DNA of 5,539 nucleotides from Planctomycetia bacterium (GTDB lineage: Bacteria > Planctomycetota > Phycisphaerae > Phycisphaerales > SM1A02): assembly GCA_005799205.1 (NCBI GenBank), contig SYHM01000139.1:1-5539 (forward strand), read 5' to 3'. Position numbers and translations under genes: made by a program. Positions 1 to 4,604 of this stretch are shown here, one piece after another (the first letter of the stretch is position 1; each line of letters starts with the position of its first letter). Under the pieces are notes generated by a model. The model was not told the origin of the DNA, ran no database searches, and saw nothing but the letters and a program-made list of their open reading frames with translations.

Positions 1-147
1 ACCGCCATGGGTGCGCTCTATATCGTCGACGAGACTCATGAAGAGATGATTGGTGTCATGTGGAACGACAAGACCAAGTCAATCAGTTCGTTTGGGTATC
101 GAAACCTTGCTGCGGATAGCGCCTCATCAGCACGGGTGCGACCATGA
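1..147 (+). CDS. C-terminal end of a small protein of unknown function (partial)
   Basis: Frame 1 is open from the first base to a TGA at 145-147, giving the last 48 residues of a protein that begins outside the window. I recognise no family. The fragment has a hydrophobic strand-like stretch with Y7-I-V-D10 followed by E14, a middle region rich in Lys, Ser and Asp, and an Arg-containing end (A-R-V-R-P). The same order (Y-x-x-D-x-x-x-E, then a variable segment, then a short Arg-rich end) recurs at the C-terminus of the next gene, so the two are probably tandem paralogues; this is an inference from hand alignment. The stop overlaps the next start as ATGA (144-147), which suggests co-transcription and translational coupling. 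It is probably a real coding end because codon use resembles that of the downstream genes, but function cannot be assigned. Confidence 0.6.
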   Translation, partial: TAMGALYIVDETHEEMIGVMWNDKTKSISSFGYRNLAADSASSARVRP

Positions 148-503
148 AGGACATGTCCGCTCAACTACCTGCAAGCCCTTCCCGTGGTGCCGCGATGGAG
201 TGGTCGATGGCAACCGGAGCGTGCGTGCTGACGACCATCTTGGCGATGCTGCTTCTGAAGCCGCTCGGTCCAGACGCTCACGCTGGGGATGGAGTGACTC
301 CAGCTCCGAATGGGATTGGTGTCATCACATTGACCAACGGCGATGGCCCTGATGGACGCCCTCATGAGTGCGTCTACTTGCTCGACAATCGCACTGAGTC
401 GCTCATGATCTATGGTGTCGAAGCGGCTGGGGGCGGACGCAGCATGATCCTGCGAACGGTCGAAAACCTTCCTGGGCTTTTTCGCGCTGCTCGACCGCGT
501 TGA
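144..503 (+). CDS. Small exported or membrane-anchored protein of unknown function
   Basis: The protein has 119 residues and no family I can name. After a short N-terminal lead, residues 22-38 form a hydrophobic stretch (V-L-T-T-I-L-A-M-L-L-L), followed by A-H-A at 45-47, which resembles a signal peptidase site. It is therefore probably exported or anchored with its C-terminus outside the cytoplasm. Residues 48-60 are Gly/Pro-rich and linker-like. The C-terminal part (about 58-119) carries Y78-L-L-D81-N-R-T-E85 and ends R-A-A-R-P-R, echoing the preceding partial gene. The ATG at 144 overlaps the upstream stop and was chosen for that reason. In-frame ATGs at 195 and 207 would give a shorter, more typical signal peptide and cannot be excluded. 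No Shine-Dalgarno sequence is evident. The gene ends 4 bases before deoC, so the three genes probably form one transcript. Codon use matches the neighbours. Confidence 0.7.
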   Translation: MKDMSAQLPASPSRGAAMEWSMATGACVLTTILAMLLLKPLGPDAHAGDGVTPAPNGIGVITLTNGDGPDGRPHECVYLLDNRTESLMIYGVEAAGGGRSMILRTVENLPGLFRAARPR

Positions 504-507
504 GATC

Positions 508-1473
508 ATGCGCGAGTGCCCAGTCGATAGCGTGACTGCAATCGCTCGCGCAGCGCGGTTTACGAAGCGATCCATCAAGGGCGACTCAAAGAAGCAAGCG
601 CTCCGCCTCGCGTTGTCGATGATCGATCTCACAACCCTCGAGGGAAAGGACTCGGATGAAAAGGTGCGCGCGCTCTGTCGAAAGGCGATCGCCCCGAGTG
701 AACTTGCTTTCTCCAATCCGCTCCCAAGCGTCGCGGCAGTCTGCGTCTATCCGACACGAGTCACTACCGCCCGCGAAGCGCTTGCCGGAACCGCTGTCAA
801 GGTCGCAAGCGTTGCGACTGGGTTCCCCAGTGGGCAGTTCCCTCTCGAGGTTCGCCTCGATGACTGCCGCAAAGCCGTTGAATCGGGAGCGGATGAAATC
901 GATATGGTGATTTCGCGAGGCATGCTGCTCGAAGGTAAGTACGACCAGATTCGACGAGAGATCCAACTGACCCGCGCGGCGTGCAGTCGCGGATCTGGAG
1001 GCCGCGACGCACATCTCAAGATCATTCTCGAAACTGGCGAACTCGGCACTCTTGAACTTGTTCGTCGCGCGAGTGATCTTGCCATTGATGCCGCAGTGAG
1101 CACGCCGGGATCTCCCTCGCTGATCGACGGCGACATCTTCATCAAGACATCCACTGGAAAAGTGCAACCTGCGGCGACAATGCCTGTCACGCTCGTGATG
1201 CTCGAGGCCATTCGAGATCACTTCCTCGCAACTGGAGTTCGCATCGGCATGAAACCTGCCGGCGGCATTCGAGCCGCAAAGAGCGCCATTGCGTACCTTG
1301 TGATGGTGAAGGAGACGCTGGGCGACGAGTGGCTCACCCCTTCGCTGTTCCGATTCGGTGCATCGACTCTCGCAAACGATCTGCTTCGACAACTGATCCG
1401 GCTTGAGTGTCCGAGCGCCGCGGGCATCGTGGGCGGCACGCGATACGCCGCGTCATACGACACGAGCGAGTAG
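508..1473 (+). CDS. deoC: Deoxyribose-phosphate aldolase (DERA, E. coli-type)
   Basis: This cytosolic class I aldolase reversibly cleaves 2-deoxy-D-ribose 5-phosphate to acetaldehyde and glyceraldehyde 3-phosphate, the last step of deoxynucleoside catabolism. The family's hallmarks are present in order: M-I-D-L-T-T-L (38-44) with D-E-K-V-R-A-L-C, A-A-V-C-V-Y-P (76-82), G-A-D-E-I-D with the proton-relay Asp at 132, K-I-I-L-E-T-G-E-L (171-179), F-I-K-T-S-T-G-K with the Schiff-base Lys at 213, G-M-K-P-A-G-G with the second Lys at 249, and F-R-F-G-A-S (281-286). These correspond to Asp102, Lys167 and Lys201 of E. coli DeoC. At 321 residues it is longer than the roughly 259 of E. coli: it has about 24 extra N-terminal residues, about 10 inserted just before the catalytic Lys strand (around 198-207), and a longer tail with Tyr317. 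The ATG at 508 lies 4 bases after the upstream stop, with no clear ribosome binding site. Confidence 0.95.
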   Translation: MRECPVDSVTAIARAARFTKRSIKGDSKKQALRLALSMIDLTTLEGKDSDEKVRALCRKAIAPSELAFSNPLPSVAAVCVYPTRVTTAREALAGTAVKVASVATGFPSGQFPLEVRLDDCRKAVESGADEIDMVISRGMLLEGKYDQIRREIQLTRAACSRGSGGRDAHLKIILETGELGTLELVRRASDLAIDAAVSTPGSPSLIDGDIFIKTSTGKVQPAATMPVTLVMLEAIRDHFLATGVRIGMKPAGGIRAAKSAIAYLVMVKETLGDEWLTPSLFRFGASTLANDLLRQLIRLECPSAAGIVGGTRYAASYDTSE

Positions 1474-1495
1474 CAAGGTTTCACGCCGATTCCGA
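1474..1495. other. Convergent intergenic gap between deoC and the protease gene
   Basis: Only 22 bases separate the stop of deoC (TAG, 1471-1473) from the opposing stop of the protease gene (1496-1498). I see no stem-loop followed by a T-run in the gap or its flanks. Any transcription ends must overlap or extend into the opposing genes. Confidence 0.6.
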
Positions 1496-4150
1496 CTAGG
1501 GGCCCCCGACCGATCCCCACGAGGCGAGTACGAGGGCGAGATCAGCGCCGTCAACAGATCCACTGAGGTCAATGTCGACGAGCGACTGCGTATCACCCCA
1601 GGCAGCAAGAAGGGCTGCAAGATCTGCCCCTTCGACAACTCCATTGAGGTCAATGTCTCCACTCGCCCGCTCACATCGATCGGCGCTTCCATCGATGTCA
1701 CTGTCGACGAGGCGTAACTCAGCGCGTGCATCGCCCGAAATGATGCCTGACCGAATGTCTCGCGGCGCACCGGCAACGCAGACTTCACCGCGCAACGCAA
1801 CAGCAAATCCAGACCGAGTCTGAACTGCTTCTGACCACACCGCACCATCACGAACGAAGAGTGTGTGCATGCCGCTCTCTTCGACGGACCTCTGCGAACC
1901 AACCATGAGTTGGTCGCCGTCGATCGCGACACGTGTGCCGAACTTTCGTAGGGGTGTCTCGTTCGATCCAACGACACTCTGCGAGTAGTGCCATGACAAC
2001 CCCTGTGACGGGATGCGCTCAACGAGGTAGACCGCGCCACTTTCGATTCCGACTGCCAGTCCTGCCGTGGGAGCACCGACCGCAACGTGCGTTCCATCGG
2101 TCGACACGCTCATGCCTGCGCGGCCTGCTGTGGATGGCAGGTCGATCACTCGCGCTGCGTCCTGCCACAGTGTGCCTGTGTGCGAAGCAACGTAGAGCGC
2201 TCCAGTCTCGACCCCAGTCGCGTTCACCACATATGGAGCGCCCACTGCCACCACGCCATCAGCGACCGCGACTGATGCTCCGAAACTACCCTGATTGGTT
2301 CCATCAAGCGGCGCGAGCGTCTTCACGAGTGCCCACGACGATCCAGTTGGACCGACACGCTCGTAGATGTACGCGTGTCCGCGCTGAGGTTCGCCCTGCG
2401 TGACAGGCACTTCTGGACTTCCGACGATGAGGGTGTTTCCTCGCAGCGCAACCGATGCGCCGAATCCGCCCGACGTTCGCGGAGTTGGCGCGGTCAATGT
2501 CGCGACAAGTTGCCACGGTGCTCCCGTCGACGAAGCCGCGTAGAGGCTGACGTCACCAGCTGCGTTGAATCCGGCAACGTCCCGCGCAACGCTTCCGATG
2601 GCGATGAATCCACCGTCGACTGCGACGGCACGACCGAACAAGTCGATCTCTCCTGGATTCACGTGGCGAAGTGTTGCCACGAACTGCGGCACGCTCGTTG
2701 TGAGCGAGTAGACGGAGGCACTTCCAGCAAAGTTCGCGCCGATGTCGTCGCCGTACGCACCAACAACCGCCGTACGTCCGTCGGTGTCGACTGCAAACCC
2801 GTAGTAGTTATCGAGTGCAAGGGTGGGGGATGGCATCCCAACCACGACCCCTCCATCACAAAGAAATCGCGATGGGTCGGCGCAAAGCGTTCCACTAGAG
2901 AGGTCGCAGCGATCAAGTGCGCCATTGCCATCGCAATCACTTGCTGACCCATCGGCAAGTTGCATGATGTCGACGCGACCATCTTGATCGCAATCGCCAA
3001 ACGCGCTCGGCGGGGCTGAGCAACGAAAGCCGCGAATCGCGGGATTTGTTGCAGCGATCGTCCCTGCGTTGTCGCGGCCTGGGTCACCACCGACGCTCGC
3101 GACGCCCGTGGGTGCGTTGTTGTAACTCACGAGCGGATTTGAAAAGTGGTCAATGCGTGATCCAGGCGAGTACGCCATCACAGTCCGGTACTGAGTTCCA
3201 CTCGAACCAGTAAAGCGATGGCCAAGCGAGTTTGGAAAGACACCGCCTGTCGTACACCCGCCACCATCATTTGGCGCGTGGCAACATCCCATGTTGTGCC
3301 CGAGCTCGTGTGCAAGAGTCTGGCTCGAGAGGCACCCCCACGCAGTCACGCTGAATCCGATTCCGGACGCGGACGGATCGTTCGTTGGCAAGAGATATGC
3401 GATGCCGCAGTACTCACCAGACGAGCGGATCATCGCGACGAGATCTGCGCCTGCTGCATCACGCAATCCGTGCATCGCATCGAGGACTCCATCGGACCCA
3501 TCGGCAAGCGATGCGAGGTCTGCCCCGAAACTCACCTCTTCGTAACTGACTTCGAGCTCGAACACGACACGGATGCGTGCAGCGATCGAGCTATTCGCGT
3601 ACGCCGCATTCGCGCTGGCCTCTGCGAGATCGACAAGCGCAGCGAGTTGACCGACGCCTCCCGCTTGGACGCGCGCCGCTGGTGTCGTGAGAATGATGAC
3701 ATCAACCGTCGAGGCATCGACACACCCACCGGCAATCCCGCCTTGCGACTGACCATTGAATCGCCCTTGATCGAGCACGTGCTGCGGCGCATCGAGTCCA
3801 CCAGCGCACGGACCCATCGCCTCGGGAGGGGCCACTTCGAAATGAAGTGGATGTTTCGAGATCCCACGCGCCCACCAACGCACCCCTGACCCGTCGACGA
3901 GTGTCGCGGCCAAGAACCCGCCACGCTCGACAACGACAGCTTGAATGGGACCACTTGCATCGTGCCCTGCAAGCACGCACGATCTGCGACCGACTTCGCG
4001 CTCGGTGCAGTTGGACTCAGTGAAGTCGATGTGGACAGGCCACTGCGCCTGCAGGTCCGGCCATCCGACGTGCTTCGTGTCGAGCACGAGTGCGGGCTCT
4101 GCGCTCGCGAGAACCGCCAACACAAAGTGGATGGCGGATTGGGCGAGCAT
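1496..4150 (-). CDS. Secreted metzincin metalloprotease with FG-GAP propeller and dockerin-like C-terminus
   Basis: The product is a predicted extracellular zinc endopeptidase of 884 residues. Order of parts: signal-like hydrophobic stretch (8-16, cleavage perhaps after Ala17); pro-region or N-terminal domain (about 20-145); M12/reprolysin-like catalytic domain (about 147-376) with V-D-V-I-I-L-T at 149-155, the zinc motif H281-E-L-G-H285-N-M-G-C-C-H291 and a Met-turn V-M-A-Y at 324-327; Cys-containing Ca-binding repeats (386-416); seven FG-GAP-like repeats (about 450-810); an Asp-rich D-S-D-I-D-G segment (816-821); and two EF-hand/dockerin-like repeats (832-884). Glu282 is the expected catalytic base. 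The start is firm: an in-frame TAG lies 12 bases upstream and the next Met is residue 112. The signal lacks a Lys or Arg before its hydrophobic core, which is unusual. Ala follows the third zinc His, where adamalysins usually have Asp. Many Cys residues suggest disulfides. The substrate is unknown. Confidence 0.9.
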   Translation of the reverse strand: MLAQSAIHFVLAVLASAEPALVLDTKHVGWPDLQAQWPVHIDFTESNCTEREVGRRSCVLAGHDASGPIQAVVVERGGFLAATLVDGSGVRWWARGISKHPLHFEVAPPEAMGPCAGGLDAPQHVLDQGRFNGQSQGGIAGGCVDASTVDVIILTTPAARVQAGGVGQLAALVDLAEASANAAYANSSIAARIRVVFELEVSYEEVSFGADLASLADGSDGVLDAMHGLRDAAGADLVAMIRSSGEYCGIAYLLPTNDPSASGIGFSVTAWGCLSSQTLAHELGHNMGCCHAPNDGGGCTTGGVFPNSLGHRFTGSSGTQYRTVMAYSPGSRIDHFSNPLVSYNNAPTGVASVGGDPGRDNAGTIAATNPAIRGFRCSAPPSAFGDCDQDGRVDIMQLADGSASDCDGNGALDRCDLSSGTLCADPSRFLCDGGVVVGMPSPTLALDNYYGFAVDTDGRTAVVGAYGDDIGANFAGSASVYSLTTSVPQFVATLRHVNPGEIDLFGRAVAVDGGFIAIGSVARDVAGFNAAGDVSLYAASSTGAPWQLVATLTAPTPRTSGGFGASVALRGNTLIVGSPEVPVTQGEPQRGHAYIYERVGPTGSSWALVKTLAPLDGTNQGSFGASVAVADGVVAVGAPYVVNATGVETGALYVASHTGTLWQDAARVIDLPSTAGRAGMSVSTDGTHVAVGAPTAGLAVGIESGAVYLVERIPSQGLSWHYSQSVVGSNETPLRKFGTRVAIDGDQLMVGSQRSVEESGMHTLFVRDGAVWSEAVQTRSGFAVALRGEVCVAGAPRDIRSGIISGDARAELRLVDSDIDGSADRCERASGDIDLNGVVEGADLAALLAAWGDTQSLVDIDLSGSVDGADLALVLASWGSVGGP
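1499..1657 (-). repeat. Two tandem 27-residue EF-hand/dockerin-like repeats in the protease
   Basis: Residues 832-858 and 859-884 are near-copies at an exact 27-residue (81-base) period. Each begins D-I-D-L-x-G-x-V and continues G-A-D-L-A, ending in a hydrophobic helix with A-W-G or S-W-G. Asp832, Asp834, Asn836, Glu840 and Asp843 of the first copy, and the equivalents Asp859, Asp861, Ser863, Asp867 and Asp870 of the second, fit a Ca-binding loop. Similarity persists in the DNA: GAGGTCAATGTC occurs at 1565-1576 and again 81 bases later at 1646-1657. The pair may anchor or sort the protein outside the cell, as dockerin-like ends do in other systems; that role is inferred. Confidence 0.85.
1721..2803 (-). 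repeat. Seven FG-GAP-like repeats, predicted beta-propeller
   Basis: Within the protease, a motif of the form F-G-x-A/S-V-x(n)-V-G-A/S-P starts at residues 450, 505, 563, 623, 678, 737 and 780. The clearest copies are F-G-A-S-V-A-L-R-G-N-T-L-I-V-G-S-P at 563 and F-G-A-S-V-A-V-A-D-G-V-V-A-V-G-A-P at 623. Spacing is 55-60 residues, except 43 between the last two. Each motif is followed by a G-x-x-x-x-Y/F strand and often a Trp. The number and spacing fit a seven-bladed propeller of the FG-GAP_2 type. Such domains commonly bind partners or surfaces, but the ligand here is unknown. Confidence 0.85.
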
Positions 4151-4152
4151 TT

Positions 4153-4557
4153 TTACAGTCTAGGAGGGAAGTCGCGTGGTGCAAAAGCCTTTGGCGGATT
4201 CTTCAACCTTTCAATTGCAACACACGCGCGCTCAACATCGGCGAGCGCCGCACGGACTCGCCTCCACGGCGCGAACAACGCGTCAAATGCGAGGCCGTGA
4301 GTGTGTTCGAGCACGCTCGTCAGTGGGAGTTTCGCGGATGCAGCGGCTCTTGTCGCATCATCAAGTTCTCGTAGCGCGCGCTCGAGGTCTGCCCGAAATC
4401 CCGCGAGGCGTAGTGCCGCAGGGCGCGCACGGGGACCTCCATCGGTTTGCTTCCACGATCCTTCGCGTGAAGATCTTCCACGGGGGGCTCCTCGGCCGCC
4501 TCGACTGTCATTGCGATTTCCCCCTCGCGAACTCGGACCATTGCGTGGTTGTTGCAT
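4153..4557 (-). CDS. Hypothetical protein with Arg/Gly-rich head and helical tail
   Basis: The product is a 134-residue protein of unknown family. Residues 1-45 are rich in Arg, Gly, Ser, Pro and Asn with several R-G-G and R-G steps, suggesting a disordered, possibly nucleic-acid-binding head. Residues 47-120 have Leu/Ala/Glu/Arg spacing typical of amphipathic helices (for example L-E-R-A-L-R-E-L-D-D and A-A-L-A-D-V-E-R-A), and the end is Pro-rich. No signal peptide is seen, so it is probably cytoplasmic. The ATG at 4557 is preferred because an in-frame ATG at 4623 would run into the divergent transporter gene. The stop lies 2 bases before the protease start, suggesting translational coupling. 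Doubt remains: in the Arg/Gly part, third positions are only about 44% GC by hand count, well below neighbouring genes. A second same-strand frame (4320-4541) and an opposite-strand frame (4176-4559) look at least as codon-typical there. Confidence 0.55.
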   Translation of the reverse strand: MQQPRNGPSSRGGNRNDSRGGRGAPRGRSSREGSWKQTDGGPRARPAALRLAGFRADLERALRELDDATRAAASAKLPLTSVLEHTHGLAFDALFAPWRRVRAALADVERACVAIERLKNPPKAFAPRDFPPRL

Positions 4558-4604
4558 GAGTCGAATCGTAGGGGGGAGTTCGCACCTGTGGTAAGACTCT
4601 TCGT
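4558..4604. promoter_or_regulatory. Divergent intergenic region with a weak minus-strand promoter candidate
   Basis: These 47 bases separate two divergent starts, so promoters for both directions should lie here or extend into the coding sequences. On the minus strand, TTACCA (4594-4589) and TACGAT (4570-4565) are 18 bases apart and each match 4 of 6 sigma-70 consensus bases. Transcription from them would start at about 4558-4559, almost on the ATG at 4557. No convincing plus-strand promoter was found, and there is no Shine-Dalgarno sequence close to the transporter ATG at 4605. No inverted-repeat operator was recognised. Confidence 0.3.

Noticed and set aside
165..716. Minus-strand open frame (183 codons) across the second small gene and the start of deoC
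   Set aside because: It spans two plus-strand genes with coherent features and has shadow-like composition.
586..1392. Long minus-strand open frame (268 codons) opposite deoC
   Set aside because: It lies antisense to an unmistakable aldolase gene, and its product is rich in Arg, Ser, His and Cys with no recognisable motif.
1499..1507. GGGGCCCCC palindrome near the convergent gene ends as a terminator
   Set aside because: It has no loop and no following T-run; it is the last codons of the protease (Gly-Gly-Pro).
1403..1717. Plus-strand open frame with V-N-V-D/S-type repeats at the deoC-protease junction
   Set aside because: The apparent repeats are the reverse reading of the tandem Ca-binding repeats in the protease.
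2375..2947. Plus-strand open frame (190 codons) opposite the propeller region
   Set aside because: Antisense to well-formed FG-GAP repeats; no independent motif.
3218..3889. Plus-strand open frame (223 codons) opposite the protease catalytic domain
   Set aside because: It is antisense to the zinc motif region, and its composition (Arg, Thr, Cys, His) is that of a shadow frame.
4549..4597. Sigma-70 promoter for the transporter (TTGTTG at 4549 with TAAGAC at 4592)
   Set aside because: The spacing of 37 bases is far too long and no better -35 box is present at 16-18 bases.
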